Numbered from the stretch's first letter, positions 43,595 to 53,025 are shown. The stretch is DNA of 64,000 nucleotides from Bacteroidota bacterium (GCA_023437225.1 JAEZGS010000028.1:38883-102882); one strand, 5' to 3'. The notes: generated from the letters alone by a model not told the origin. A program made the numbers and translations.

Positions 43595-43620
43595 TTTTTC
43601 CCGCAATATTTTTTTTGATG

Positions 43621-43671
43621 TACTTTTGACTTTTCAAATAAAAAAGTCAGAAAGAAAAAACGTCAAAAGTA
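43621..43671 (+). promoter_or_regulatory. Predicted promoter and nested operator of TetR 2 and the efflux operon
   Basis: TACTTTTG at 43621-43628 fits the -7 pattern TAnnTTTG. It is embedded in two nested perfect inverted repeats: outer TACTTTTGAC (43621-43630) with GTCAAAAGTA (43662-43671), and inner TGACTTTT (43627-43634) with AAAAGTCA (43642-43649) separated by seven bases. The inner one has the size of a TetR-dimer site and covers the transcription start region. Autoregulation by TetR 2 is the simplest reading. Confidence 0.6.
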
Positions 43672-43674
43672 AAT

Positions 43675-44301
43675 ATGCGGCAGGAAAGTCAGGACAAGCA
43701 GGAATTGATCATCAATGCGGCGATTCGTCGGTTTTCGCACTTCGGTGTGGGGAAAACCACGATGACGGAGATCGCGGACGATGTAAAACTGAGCAAGCAA
43801 TCGCTCGGCTACTATTTTCCTGAAAAGCAGTCGCTCATTGACGCCGTTGAGGGGAAGATCATTGAGGAATATTTTGATCGACTGGAAGCAGCAATTAAGC
43901 AGGCGGCATCAGGTGCGAAGGCTTTGGAGAAGATAGTGGACGTCAAGGAACAGCTTATCGAGCGCTATTATATGATGGCAATTGAAGATGGTGCGCGTGA
44001 GGCATTCAAGGCAGAGGTGAGCAAAAACAAAATCAGAGAGCGAGTAACAAACCGACTGGTTGAGAAGATCGCGAAGGTCATTGAAGTTGGCGTTCAAAGC
44101 GGCGAGTTCCGTGTTTCACAACCTCAGGCGACAGCCAAACTTATGTACGAGATCATGGAATCCCACCAGCACTGTGCATTAACGCGCACTGCTTTGCCCG
44201 ATATGAAACAGGTCCATGCGACCATGAAAAAGCAAAAAGAGATCCTTCGGTTGCTCATCAATGGTTTAAGACACGGTGATGAGCCGATTCATTCAAAATA
44301 A
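43675..44301 (+). CDS. TetR family transcriptional regulator 2
   Basis: A 208-residue regulator with an N-terminal helix-turn-helix (LIINAAIRRFSHFGVGKTTM, then LSKQSLGYYFPEKQSLIDAV) and a ligand-binding domain of unknown specificity. It is a diverged tandem copy of the preceding TetR gene. Its ATG lies three bases after a nested palindrome, and its stop codon is one base before the chosen start of the outer membrane efflux gene, so it belongs to the efflux operon and very likely represses it in the absence of ligand. Confidence 0.9.
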   Translation: MRQESQDKQELIINAAIRRFSHFGVGKTTMTEIADDVKLSKQSLGYYFPEKQSLIDAVEGKIIEEYFDRLEAAIKQAASGAKALEKIVDVKEQLIERYYMMAIEDGAREAFKAEVSKNKIRERVTNRLVEKIAKVIEVGVQSGEFRVSQPQATAKLMYEIMESHQHCALTRTALPDMKQVHATMKKQKEILRLLINGLRHGDEPIHSK

Positions 44302-44302
44302 A

Positions 44303-45676
44303 ATGCAAACACAATACATGAGAGTTAAGATCATTCCATTCGTGGTTGCACTACTGTTCGGTATACAGAGTTTCGGACAGGAAGTGCAAACGCTGCAATT
44401 GAAAGATGCGCTGAGCTATGCGCTGAAAGCAAATGCCGATGCGAGGACTGCTGCACTGGATGTTGAGAACAGCCAGTACCGCATCGATGAAGTAAAATCA
44501 CGCACAATGCCACAGGTGAACGGTAGTGCAACCTTATCGTACAACCCGATCCTGCAAATGAGTGCGTTGCCTAACATCTTCGGACCAAACCCCAATCCTG
44601 ATGAAACCATACTTGTAGCATTCGGACAGAAATGGAACGCGAACGCAGGTGTGAGCTTTTCACAGGCGTTGTTTGATCAGTCCGTTTTCACCGGCCTCAA
44701 GGCAGCACGCAGTACAAGAGAATTTTATCGCATCAATGCTCAACTGACCGAAGAGCAGATCATCGAGAAAGTAGCGACCGCTTATTACCAGTTGCTGGTG
44801 CAAAGACAACAGGTTGGTGTAGTGGATACTACCATTGCAAATACACGCCGCATTCAAAACATTCTAAAAGGACAGTTTGAAAATGGACTTGCGCGTAAGA
44901 TCGACCTGGACCGGCTTTCAGTGAACCTTACCAATCTGGAAAGTCAGCGTACCAAATTGCTCAATGGCGTATCGCTGATGGAAAACCAGTTGAAATTTTT
45001 GATCGGTATGCCCATACAGCAAAAGATCGAAGTGCCTCAGATCGAGCTGGGATCTATTGTTGCACGTGCCGTTCCTTTAGATGATTCTGTTGATGTAAAT
45101 GCACGGCAGGAACTTCAGTTGCTGAAGCAGCAGGAGCAATTGCTGCAATACCAGAAGCAGGCATTCAAATCGGAGTTCTATCCTTCATTATCGCTCAACG
45201 GTAACTATTCTTACCAGGGCATGGGAAATAAGATGCCGTTGTTCAAAGGTAAATCCGACAGGGTGAACTGGTTTGATGCTGCATCGGTAAGTCTGAACCT
45301 GCGCATACCGATATTCAATGGTTTTGCAACGCGATCAAGAGTGCGACAGGCCGAGATCTCCATTCAAAAATTGAATGTGCAGATGGATCAGACGAAGCTT
45401 GCATTGAACCTCGATTATGAGAATGCAAAGACACAGATCAACAACAACCTGATCACACTGAATGCACAACGCAAGAACCTTGATCTTGCTGAAGAGGTAT
45501 ACAACAACACACAAAATAATTACAACAATGGACTTGCATCATTAACTGATCTGCTTTCATCAGAGACATCGTTAACTGAAGCAAATAATAATTACTCATC
45601 CGCCTTATTGAACTACAGGCTCGCGGAGATCCAGTTGATCAAGAGCCGTGGACAACTTAAAACTTTAATAAACTAA
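44303..45676 (+). CDS. TolC-family outer membrane efflux protein
   Basis: A 457-residue outer membrane channel of a tripartite pump. It has a signal peptide (FVVALLFGIQSFGQ) and the two-fold repeated coiled-coil and beta-strand plan of TolC, with LKDALSYALKANADARTAALD in the first half and LNLRIPIFNGFATRSRVRQAE then YNNGLASLTDLLSSETSL in the second. The ATG at 44303 is chosen because it follows the tetR stop codon directly; one at 44318 is an alternative. Adaptor and permease genes follow in the usual order. Confidence 0.92.
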   Translation: MQTQYMRVKIIPFVVALLFGIQSFGQEVQTLQLKDALSYALKANADARTAALDVENSQYRIDEVKSRTMPQVNGSATLSYNPILQMSALPNIFGPNPNPDETILVAFGQKWNANAGVSFSQALFDQSVFTGLKAARSTREFYRINAQLTEEQIIEKVATAYYQLLVQRQQVGVVDTTIANTRRIQNILKGQFENGLARKIDLDRLSVNLTNLESQRTKLLNGVSLMENQLKFLIGMPIQQKIEVPQIELGSIVARAVPLDDSVDVNARQELQLLKQQEQLLQYQKQAFKSEFYPSLSLNGNYSYQGMGNKMPLFKGKSDRVNWFDAASVSLNLRIPIFNGFATRSRVRQAEISIQKLNVQMDQTKLALNLDYENAKTQINNNLITLNAQRKNLDLAEEVYNNTQNNYNNGLASLTDLLSSETSLTEANNNYSSALLNYRLAEIQLIKSRGQLKTLIN

Positions 45677-45690
45677 AACATACGACTACA

Positions 45691-46767
45691 ATGAGGAAGC
45701 CTTTTATAAGAACAATTTTTACCATTCTTGGTATCGCAGTGGCTGTAGGTCTTATTGGCTGGGTACTCACCAACAATAAGAAAAAGAATGAAGCAGCAAC
45801 CGCAGTAGTTGCTGATAAAGCAAATGGAGATGTATCGGTTCGTGTTGATACAGTACAACGCGAAGCACCAGATGCAAACTTCGCGGTGAACGGAAATTTC
45901 ATTGCCGGACAGCAAATGAATTTCGCTGCGGAAAATTCTGGTCGCGTTACCCGCATCCTGGTTGATGAAGGGATGTATGTAAGAAAGGGGCAGCTGCTTG
46001 CAACCATTAAAGCAGATGCATTGAATGTGGAACTGGAAGCTGCAAAAGCTGCATTGGATAATGCCGCGGCAGATAAGCAACGTTTTGAAAACGCATTCAC
46101 AACAGGTGGTGTAACAAAGCAGCAATTGGAGCAGGCGAGACTTGCATTTGAAACTGCGCGTGCACGTGTATCGCAGGCTGCAATTCGTTTGAACGATGCA
46201 AACATCAAAGCTTCGATCAATGGTATTGTTAACAAACGTTATATCGAGCCAGGTGCAGTGGTATCACCCGGAACGCAGTTGTTTGAGATCGTTGATGTAT
46301 CAACCCTCAAGTTGAATGTTACTGTAAACGAAAGCCAGGTGGCACGTATTAAGAATGGCGACGTAGTGAAGGTGAGATCCAGCGTTTATCCAAACATGGA
46401 GTTCAAAGGAGTTGTGGATTTCATCGCGCCGAAGGCGGATAACACATTGAACTTCCCCGTTGAAATAAAGATCGCAAACAATGAAGGAAATAAGTTGAAA
46501 GCAGGAATGTATGGTACTGCATTGTTTGAATTGCCTGCTGCAGAACCGGTAACCATTATACCTCGCGCTGCATTTGTAGGAAGCGTTGGTAGCAATAAAG
46601 TATTTGTTATCGAGAATGGATTGGCTAAGACGCGCAGTGTTGTTGCAGGACGAGTTCTTGGCGACAAGGTGGAAGTGCTACAGGGCATCAATGAAGGAGA
46701 TGTGGTTATCACAAGTGGCCAGATCAATTTATCTGAAGGAAGCAAAGTGAGCATTATCAAAAAGTAA
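45691..46767 (+). CDS. RND efflux periplasmic adaptor (HlyD/MFP family)
   Basis: A 358-residue membrane fusion protein that bridges the RND permease and the outer membrane channel. One N-terminal helix (ILGIAVAVGLIGWVLTNN, no lipobox) is followed by the barrel-sandwich hybrid domain (GRVTRILVDEGMYVRKGQLL), a helical hairpin (LEAAKAALDNAAADKQRFEN), the second lipoyl half (IKASINGIVNKRYIEPGAVV), a beta-barrel and a membrane-proximal domain with NEGDVVITSGQINLSEGSKV. It starts 14 bases after the TolC gene and is followed after 24 bases by the permease. Confidence 0.93.
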   Translation: MRKPFIRTIFTILGIAVAVGLIGWVLTNNKKKNEAATAVVADKANGDVSVRVDTVQREAPDANFAVNGNFIAGQQMNFAAENSGRVTRILVDEGMYVRKGQLLATIKADALNVELEAAKAALDNAAADKQRFENAFTTGGVTKQQLEQARLAFETARARVSQAAIRLNDANIKASINGIVNKRYIEPGAVVSPGTQLFEIVDVSTLKLNVTVNESQVARIKNGDVVKVRSSVYPNMEFKGVVDFIAPKADNTLNFPVEIKIANNEGNKLKAGMYGTALFELPAAEPVTIIPRAAFVGSVGSNKVFVIENGLAKTRSVVAGRVLGDKVEVLQGINEGDVVITSGQINLSEGSKVSIIKK

Positions 46768-46791
46768 TTGCCATCAATCAAATTGTAATTA

Positions 46792-49700
46792 ATGAAAATA
46801 GCAGAAATATCAATAAAGCGTCCTTCTCTGGTGATCGTACTGTTTACGGTACTCATACTGGGTGGATTGTTGAGTTACTTTTCGCTGAGCTATGAGCTGT
46901 TACCCAAGTTCAGTCCTCCTGTTCTTGCAGTAACCACCGTTTATCCCGGTGCTTCGCCCAGTGAAGTAGAGAACACCGTTTCAAAGAAGATCGAAGAAGC
47001 GGTATCGTCAATGGAAAACATCAAAAAGCTGGACACGCGTTCATATGAAAGTTTGTCGACCATTGTGATCACATTAAATAATGGTGCTGATGTCGACTAT
47101 GCATTGAACGATGCACAGCGAAGGATCAATGCGATACTAAAGGATCTTCCTGAAGACATCGATCCTCCCTCATTAAATAAATTTTCACTTGACGATCTTC
47201 CTATCATGACTTTGTCAGCCTCTGCAAAGATGGATGAGTCTTCATTCTATGATCTTGTTGACAAAAGACTTGCGCCTATATTATCCCGCGTGGATGGTGT
47301 TGCTAAAGTAAACCTGATAGGTGGACAGGAAAGAGAGATCCAGGTGAATGTTGATGCAAAGAAAATGGAAGGTTATGGCCTCTCGCTTTTGCAGGTGCAA
47401 AACGCGGTGTTGAGTTCGAACCTCGACTTCCCTACCGGTAGTGTGCAAACTCGTGAGAAAGATATCCTCATTCGACTTGCCGGTAAGTATAAAACTGTGG
47501 ATGAGCTGCGTAACCTGGTTATTGCACAGGCTCCGAGTGGAGCGCAGATCCGACTTGCAGATGTTGCAGACGTACAGGATGCACAGAAAGATGTTGAGAA
47601 GATCGCGCGTGTGAATCAGCAGGCTTCTATTGCCATACAGGTACTGAAGCAAACGGATGCGAACGCTGTTGGTGTGAGTGAGCAAATAAGAAAATCTATC
47701 GAGAAGCTACAGAACGATTATTCAAACATCGAACTGAAGCTGGACATTGCGAATGATAGTTCTGTGTACACGCTGGAGTCTGCGAACGCCGTATTGTTCG
47801 ACCTGTTCCTTGCGATCGTGCTGGTGGCATTTGTGATGTTGTTCTTCCTTCACAGTTTGCGAAATGCATTGATCGTGATGGTTGCCATTCCGGCATCGTT
47901 GATCGCAACCTTTATTGGAATGTCGTTATTGGGTTATACACTCAACCTGATGTCGTTGCTCGGATTATCTCTAGTGGTAGGTATTCTTGTGGATGATGCC
48001 ATCGTAGTACTGGAGAATATTTACCGTCACATGGAGATGGGTAAGAACCGCGTACGTGCTGCTTATGATGCGACGAAAGAAATTGGATTCACGGTTACAT
48101 CGATCACATTGGTAATCGTTGTTGTATTCGTTCCAATTGCGTTGAGTACAGGACTTGCTGCAGACATCATCAAGCAATTCTGTGTTACGGTATCCATTGC
48201 AACATTGTTATCGCTGGTATCTTCGTTCACTATTGTGCCCTGGTTATCATCGCGCTTTGGTAAGCTGGAAAGAATATCCGGCAAGACCTTCTTTGGTAAG
48301 ATCATCATTGCGTTTGAAAAAGCATTGTACAATTTTACCAATTGGGTGACAAGCATATTGAAGTGGTCATTAGCACACAAGAAGACTACACTCGGAGTTG
48401 TGTTTGCGTTGTTTGTAGGTTCATTCTTCCTGTTGGGTGCCGGTTTCATTGGAACTGAATTTTTCCCGAAGAGTGATCGCGGTGAATTCCTTGTTCAAAT
48501 AGAAATGCCGAAAGATGCATCGATTGAACAGACCAATGCGATGACACAGAAAGCCGAGAACTATCTTAAAGACAAAAAAGAAGTAACGAAGCTTATTGCA
48601 ACCGTAGGTCAATCGAGCGAAGGCATGGGTGCATCGCGGGCGACGGCTTATAAGTCGGAGATCAACGTACAACTTGTAGACAAGAATTTACGTGAGGATC
48701 ATGCAAACATTTATGCAGCCAAGATCAAGCGTGAACTCGAGCCGATGCTTGTCGGAGCGAAAGTGAAGACGGTGCCGGTAAGTATACTTGGATCTGCGGA
48801 ACAAGCGCCTTTATCAATCATTGTTACTGGTCCTGAGCTGGACAGTGTGATGGTATTTGCGCAGGCAGCGATGAATGAGTTGAAGAATATTCGTGGAGCG
48901 ACGGAATGGAAGTTGTCGGTCGAGACGGGTAATCCCGAGATCAATGTGCAGGTTGACAGAGATAAGATGGCTGCATTGGGATTGAATTTGTCGACTGTTG
49001 GTGCTACGATGCAGACAGCGTTCAGTGGTAATACCAATGGTAAATTCAGGCAGGGAGAGTATGAATATGATATTAATATTCGCTATGAGAATTTCAACAG
49101 GCAGAACATTGAAGACGTAAGGAATTTGCAGTTTACGAACGATAAAGGAGCGAAAGTAAGACTCGATCAATTTGCATCGATCAGTGAAACGAGTGGGCCC
49201 AGCCAGTTGGAAAGAAGAGATAAGAGCACATCAGTAACGGTACAGGCGCAGACAGTAGGAAGACCGACGGGTAGCATTGCAACAGAGTGGGAAGCCACAT
49301 TTGATAAGCTTCGCAAGCCTGTTGGTGTAGGATATGTATGGTCGGGCGAAATGGAGAACCAGAGTGAAGGATTTGGATCGATGGGAATAGCGTTGCTGGC
49401 GGCGATCGTGTTGGTGTATCTGATCCTGGTGGCATTGTATAACAGCTTCGTGCATCCGTTCGTGGTATTGTTCTCAATACCATTGTCGATCATCGGTGCG
49501 TTGTTAGCATTGGGATTGACGAACAATTCGCTCAACCTGTTTACGATACTTGGTTTGATTATGTTGATTGGACTGGTGGCAAAGAATGCGATCATGCTGG
49601 TGGACTTTACGAATCAGCGAAAGCTGGAGGGAGCAAGTACTTATGATGCATTGATCGATGCGAACCATGCGCGACTACGACCGATATTGATGACGACGAT

Positions 49701-49974
49701 CGCGATGGTATTCGGTATGTTGCCGATTGCGATGGCAAGCAGTGCGGGTGCGGAATGGAAGAATGGATTGGCCTGGGTGATCATTGGTGGTCTGATCAGT
49801 TCGCTGTTTTTGACGCTGGTGGTAGTACCTGTGATGTATTCGATTTTCGATAAACTAATTGAGAAGTCGAGACGCGGAAAGAAGCCACAGCCCATAGAAG
49901 CTCTGATGGTTGAGGAGTATGAGTTGAAGCCGTTGCATGAGGAAAGACATGAGTTTGATCCGAACCATGTTTAA
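46792..49974 (+). CDS. RND family efflux permease (HAE1/AcrB-like)
   Basis: A 1,060-residue proton-driven inner membrane transporter of the AcrB type. It begins MKIAEISIKRPSLVIVLFTV and has the two large periplasmic loops and twelve membrane segments. Family marks include YPGASPSEVENTVSKKIEEA, the transmembrane-4 motif GILVDDAIVVLENIYRHME with the proton-relay aspartates, and in the second half GLVAKNAIMLVDFTNQ and RPILMTTIAMVFGMLPIAM. The substrate range is not readable; multidrug or lipid-like compounds are typical for HAE1 members. It ends the tetR-tolC-adaptor-permease operon and is followed by a dense micro-repeat block. Confidence 0.94.
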   Translation: MKIAEISIKRPSLVIVLFTVLILGGLLSYFSLSYELLPKFSPPVLAVTTVYPGASPSEVENTVSKKIEEAVSSMENIKKLDTRSYESLSTIVITLNNGADVDYALNDAQRRINAILKDLPEDIDPPSLNKFSLDDLPIMTLSASAKMDESSFYDLVDKRLAPILSRVDGVAKVNLIGGQEREIQVNVDAKKMEGYGLSLLQVQNAVLSSNLDFPTGSVQTREKDILIRLAGKYKTVDELRNLVIAQAPSGAQIRLADVADVQDAQKDVEKIARVNQQASIAIQVLKQTDANAVGVSEQIRKSIEKLQNDYSNIELKLDIANDSSVYTLESANAVLFDLFLAIVLVAFVMLFFLHSLRNALIVMVAIPASLIATFIGMSLLGYTLNLMSLLGLSLVVGILVDDAIVVLENIYRHMEMGKNRVRAAYDATKEIGFTVTSITLVIVVVFVPIALSTGLAADIIKQFCVTVSIATLLSLVSSFTIVPWLSSRFGKLERISGKTFFGKIIIAFEKALYNFTNWVTSILKWSLAHKKTTLGVVFALFVGSFFLLGAGFIGTEFFPKSDRGEFLVQIEMPKDASIEQTNAMTQKAENYLKDKKEVTKLIATVGQSSEGMGASRATAYKSEINVQLVDKNLREDHANIYAAKIKRELEPMLVGAKVKTVPVSILGSAEQAPLSIIVTGPELDSVMVFAQAAMNELKNIRGATEWKLSVETGNPEINVQVDRDKMAALGLNLSTVGATMQTAFSGNTNGKFRQGEYEYDINIRYENFNRQNIEDVRNLQFTNDKGAKVRLDQFASISETSGPSQLERRDKSTSVTVQAQTVGRPTGSIATEWEATFDKLRKPVGVGYVWSGEMENQSEGFGSMGIALLAAIVLVYLILVALYNSFVHPFVVLFSIPLSIIGALLALGLTNNSLNLFTILGLIMLIGLVAKNAIMLVDFTNQRKLEGASTYDALIDANHARLRPILMTTIAMVFGMLPIAMASSAGAEWKNGLAWVIIGGLISSLFLTLVVVPVMYSIFDKLIEKSRRGKKPQPIEALMVEEYELKPLHEERHEFDPNHV

Positions 49975-50163
49975 CGGAAAGCGGGAAGCGGGAAGCGGAA
50001 AGCGGTTTATAGGTAGTCGGTAGTCGGTAATCGGTAGTCGGGGGAAACGGAGAAACAGAGAAACAGAGAAACAGATAAACAGATAAACAGAGAAACAGAT
50101 AAACGGAGAATCCGCTTTCCGCTTTCTGTAATCAGCTTTCCGCTTTCTGCTTTCCGCTTCCTG
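49975..50163. repeat. Composite micro-repeat block 1 (GCGGGAA, GTAGTCG, GAGAAACA, CCGCTTT)
   Basis: Non-coding and built almost wholly of short tandem words: GCGGGAA-type units at 49980-50005, GTAGTCG/GTAATCG units at 50012-50040, eight-base GAGAAACA/GATAAACA units at about 50043-50108, and CCGCTTT units at 50111-50160. The first and last parts are reverse complements of each other, so the whole block could fold back on itself. It lies between the RND permease and the VOC gene. Confidence 0.85.
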
Positions 50164-50219
50164 TGGTCCGGCCTCTTTCTTTTTGTATATTTATCGGCTA
50201 AAAAAATCCATTAACGCTC

Positions 50220-50609
50220 ATGGACACGAATCAGGAATCATTATTACAGGGAATTGATACCGTGATTGTAAGAGTTAGTGATATTGCAAGGTCAAAGGAA
50301 TGGTTCGTCAGAAAGTTAGGATTATCGATGGCATGGGAGGATGAGGAGATGAAGCTGATCGTGCTGGATACCAATAGTGCCGTGAGTCTAACGTTGTGGC
50401 AGACCGATGAGCCGATCCATCTTAATAAAATGACGGCCTCGTACCCGATATTCCGGACATCCGACGCCGAAGCTTTACGTGCGAAGCTGGTTGGTAATGG
50501 TGTAACGGCCGATGAGATCGTTGTGGATGCGCATGTAAAATATTTCCAGTTTTTCGACCCTGACGGAAATGTGATGGAGGCATGCGAAGTCGGCACCGGC
50601 GACGAGTGA
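50220..50609 (+). CDS. VOC superfamily protein (glyoxalase-fold)
   Basis: A 129-residue vicinal-oxygen-chelate fold protein with two beta-alpha-beta-beta-beta modules: DTVIVRVSDIARSKEWFVRK at the start and KYFQFFDPDGNVMEACE at the end, the latter with the usual metal-ligand glutamate. Family members include glyoxalases, ring-cleaving dioxygenases and drug-binding resistance proteins; which applies here is unknown. It is isolated between two micro-repeat blocks. Confidence 0.85.
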   Translation: MDTNQESLLQGIDTVIVRVSDIARSKEWFVRKLGLSMAWEDEEMKLIVLDTNSAVSLTLWQTDEPIHLNKMTASYPIFRTSDAEALRAKLVGNGVTADEIVVDAHVKYFQFFDPDGNVMEACEVGTGDE

Positions 50610-50764
50610 GGTGGTAGTCGGCGAATGAGAGAAACGGAGAAACGGAGAAACAGAGAAACGGAGAAACAGAGAAACGGAGGAACAGACAAACAGAGAAACG
50701 GATAAACGCAAACCCGCATTACGAATTACGAATTACGAATTTCAATTCCCACATTTCCACATCT
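50610..50764. repeat. Composite micro-repeat block 2 (GTAGTCG, GAGAAACG, GAATTAC, CCACATTT)
   Basis: Between the convergent VOC and AraC genes. It holds one GTAGTCG, about nine GAGAAACG/GAGAAACA-type eight-base units (50629-50706), three GAATTAC-type units (50715-50740) and CCACATTT/CCACATCTT units (50750-50783), the last reaching into the 3' end of the AraC gene. Confidence 0.85.
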
Positions 50765-51631
50765 TCACATTTCCACATTTTCACGGTATGCTTTCGGATT
50801 CAATCCCGTCGCGTCTTTGAAGATCTTATTGAAATTGCTAACGGTTTTATAGCCGCAGTTATATGCTATCTGCGAGATCGTCCAATCGGTCTCTAATAAA
50901 TATTTACATGCATTTGAAATACGCACCTGGTTGAGGTATTCCACAAAATTCCTGTTCGTGCGTTTGCGGAATAATCTGCAAAATGATTGTGGCGTAAGGT
51001 GCGCTATGGTAGACACTGTCTGAAGACTGATGTCTTCCTTGAAGTTTGCCTGCACATATTTATATACATCCGCCAGCCGGTCGCTGTTTGCGCTCTTTAC
51101 CGGTTGCGCGTATCCTTCGCTGGTTATATAACTTGTATCCGTTGATATAGAAAGTACATGTAGAATGTCGAGCAATGCGATGATTCGTTCAAGATCTTTC
51201 TTATGCACCATAGCATCGAGTTTTGATGCGATGATCTCTCTCGTCTTTCCTTCGATCTTAATTCCTCTTTCGGCCCGCGCAAAAAAATCATGGATCTTTT
51301 GCGTTTCACTCATCGTATAAAATACCGATGAGAAGATCGACTTATTAAAATACAATACCGATGATCGCGCACGAATGCCGGTATCCTCTTTATAAAATGA
51401 TTCGTCGTTCAGCCAAACGTGGGGAAGATTGCTTCCAATAAACACCATATCGCCTGCTTCAAATGGTTCGATCTTATCGCCAATGATCCTCTTACCATGG
51501 CTCTCTTTGACATATACCAATTCAACTTCGGGATGCGAATGGAAGGGCGCTGTGAAGTAAGGGTCGTCACGTTCCAAAACAGACAGGTAGCTGTTCAGGC
51601 TAGGGGTAATTTCGGTCTGGAGCAATTTCAT
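50765..51631 (-). CDS. AraC family transcriptional regulator, divergent from the fucose locus
   Basis: A 288-residue regulator with an N-terminal cupin-type sensing domain (HSHPEVELVYVKESHGKRI) and a C-terminal double helix-turn-helix (SLQTVSTIAHLTPQSFCRLF, then WTISQIAYNCGYKTVSNFNK and KAYRENVEM). AraC proteins of this kind usually bind a sugar and activate a neighbouring operon. It is transcribed away from fucP, with 139 bases between the start codons, and is the obvious candidate regulator of the L-fucose genes. The effector (L-fucose or a metabolite) is inferred. Confidence 0.9.
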   Translation of the reverse strand: MKLLQTEITPSLNSYLSVLERDDPYFTAPFHSHPEVELVYVKESHGKRIIGDKIEPFEAGDMVFIGSNLPHVWLNDESFYKEDTGIRARSSVLYFNKSIFSSVFYTMSETQKIHDFFARAERGIKIEGKTREIIASKLDAMVHKKDLERIIALLDILHVLSISTDTSYITSEGYAQPVKSANSDRLADVYKYVQANFKEDISLQTVSTIAHLTPQSFCRLFRKRTNRNFVEYLNQVRISNACKYLLETDWTISQIAYNCGYKTVSNFNKIFKDATGLNPKAYRENVEM

Positions 51632-51677
51632 GGCAATGCAAAAGTGAAGGCAAATGCTGTTGATTCCTTCCCTGCAA

Positions 51678-51704
51678 AGATAATTTAGAGTTAAAAAAGG
51701 ATAA
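51678..51704 (+). promoter_or_regulatory. Direct repeat, candidate AraC-type binding site
   Basis: GATAAT occurs at 51678-51683 and again at 51699-51704, exactly 21 bases (two helical turns) apart, upstream of the fucP -7 element. This is the usual arrangement of AraC-family half sites. The match between the two copies beyond the six bases is weak. Confidence 0.35.
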
Positions 51705-51735
51705 TAGTTCCGTAAATTAATATTCTGTACTTCGG

Positions 51736-51743
51736 TAAGTTTG
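51736..51743 (+). promoter_or_regulatory. Predicted -7 element (TAAGTTTG) of the fucose operon
   Basis: TAAGTTTG, 27 bases before the fucP ATG. No TTG lies 17-23 bases upstream, as would be expected for a promoter that depends on an activator. Confidence 0.5.
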
Positions 51744-51770
51744 AATTATAACTCAAAATCAATTGCTTGC

Positions 51771-53009
51771 ATGCCCATTATTTCAACCGCCACGGCCAAA
51801 TCTGTAAAACAGCCGGCCGGGAACTACCTGTTCCCGCTTATATTGGTTACGAGTTTATTCTTTTTATGGGGACTGGCATACGGACTGCTCGACGTGTTGA
51901 ACAAACATTTCCAGGAAACACTGAATGTCGATAAAGCCCGATCTACATTATTGCAGATGGCTTATTTCGGGGCTTATTTCCTGATAGCAATTCCCGCAGG
52001 TTTATTCATGAACCGGTTCGGTTATAAAAACGGGATCATTACCGGGTTGATGCTTTATGCCGTTGGTGCATTTATGTTCTATCCGTCGGCACAAATGGAA
52101 AGCTTCAACTTCTTTTTACTTTCCCTGTTTGTGCTTGCTTCAGGACTTACTTTCCTGGAAACCTCGGCAAATCCCTACGTGACTGTACTGGGCGATCCAT
52201 CGCGGTCCGAATTCAGGTTGAACTTATCCCAGAGTTTTAATGGTGTGGGTTCATTCATCGGTCCGATCATCGCGGCCAATTTATTTTTCAATGAAGGCGC
52301 AGGTGCGAGTGAAGAATCGAATCTTGATTCGGTGAAGATGGTGTACATCATCATTGGTGTGGTGGTATTGCTGATCGCCGGCTTGTTCTGGAGAACATCA
52401 CTGCCCGAAATAAAAGAAAGTGATTTTGTCAGCGATGTACAACAGGATAAGAAGCCATTGTTTAGTCATTCGCATTTCAACGGGGCGATCATTGCGCAGT
52501 TCTTCTACGTGGCCGCACAAGTAGGCATCGCTGCATTATTTATTAATTATTGTACCGAAACAGATGCAGGCATCAGCAACTCCGATGCATCGTACCTGTT
52601 ATCAATAAGCCTGATATTATTCACACTGGGTCGCTTTGCAGGTACTGCTTTGATGCGCCGAATAGCACCAAATGTGTTGCTCACAGTATACGCAGTGATC
52701 GGTGTTTTGCTTTCAATAGTAGTAGTGGCAGGTGTCGGTCGCTTGTCGGTTTATTCACTGATGGGTGTATTCTTTTTTATGTCTATTATGTTTCCAACAA
52801 TATTTGCTCTTGGTGTGAAAGACCTCGGGCATCATACGAAAAAAGCATCTTCATACATTATCATGTCCATTGCAGGTGGGGCTGTAATGCCTTATGTGAT
52901 GGGCGTTGTAGCGGAGAACTATTCTACGGCGATGGCCTATAGTGTTCCCGCAGTGTGCTTTGCAATCGTAGCATGGTATGGTTGGAAAGGATATAGAGTT
53001 ACATTATAA
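51771..53009 (+). CDS. fucP: L-fucose:proton symporter (FucP family)
   Basis: A 412-residue major facilitator with twelve membrane segments. The N-terminus NYLFPLILVTSLFFLWGLAY and the following GLLDVLNKHFQETL are characteristic of the FucP family, as are ETSANPYVTVLGDP and SFNGVGSFIGPI. FucP imports L-fucose with protons; relatives import glucose, galactose or other sugars. The locus context (dehydratase, two SDRs, FAH-fold enzyme, GH95 fucosidase) favours L-fucose. The ATG at 51771 is taken rather than a TTG at 51741 inside the promoter region. The dehydratase gene starts 16 bases after its stop codon. Confidence 0.9.
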   Translation: MPIISTATAKSVKQPAGNYLFPLILVTSLFFLWGLAYGLLDVLNKHFQETLNVDKARSTLLQMAYFGAYFLIAIPAGLFMNRFGYKNGIITGLMLYAVGAFMFYPSAQMESFNFFLLSLFVLASGLTFLETSANPYVTVLGDPSRSEFRLNLSQSFNGVGSFIGPIIAANLFFNEGAGASEESNLDSVKMVYIIIGVVVLLIAGLFWRTSLPEIKESDFVSDVQQDKKPLFSHSHFNGAIIAQFFYVAAQVGIAALFINYCTETDAGISNSDASYLLSISLILFTLGRFAGTALMRRIAPNVLLTVYAVIGVLLSIVVVAGVGRLSVYSLMGVFFFMSIMFPTIFALGVKDLGHHTKKASSYIIMSIAGGAVMPYVMGVVAENYSTAMAYSVPAVCFAIVAWYGWKGYRVTL

Positions 53010-53025
53010 CAATCCAATTGAGGGA

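Noticed and set aside
50043..50108. Regular short direct repeats resembling a CRISPR array
   Set aside because: The unit is only about 8 bp, copies are directly adjacent without spacers, and no cas gene is in the window. It is a tandem micro-repeat.
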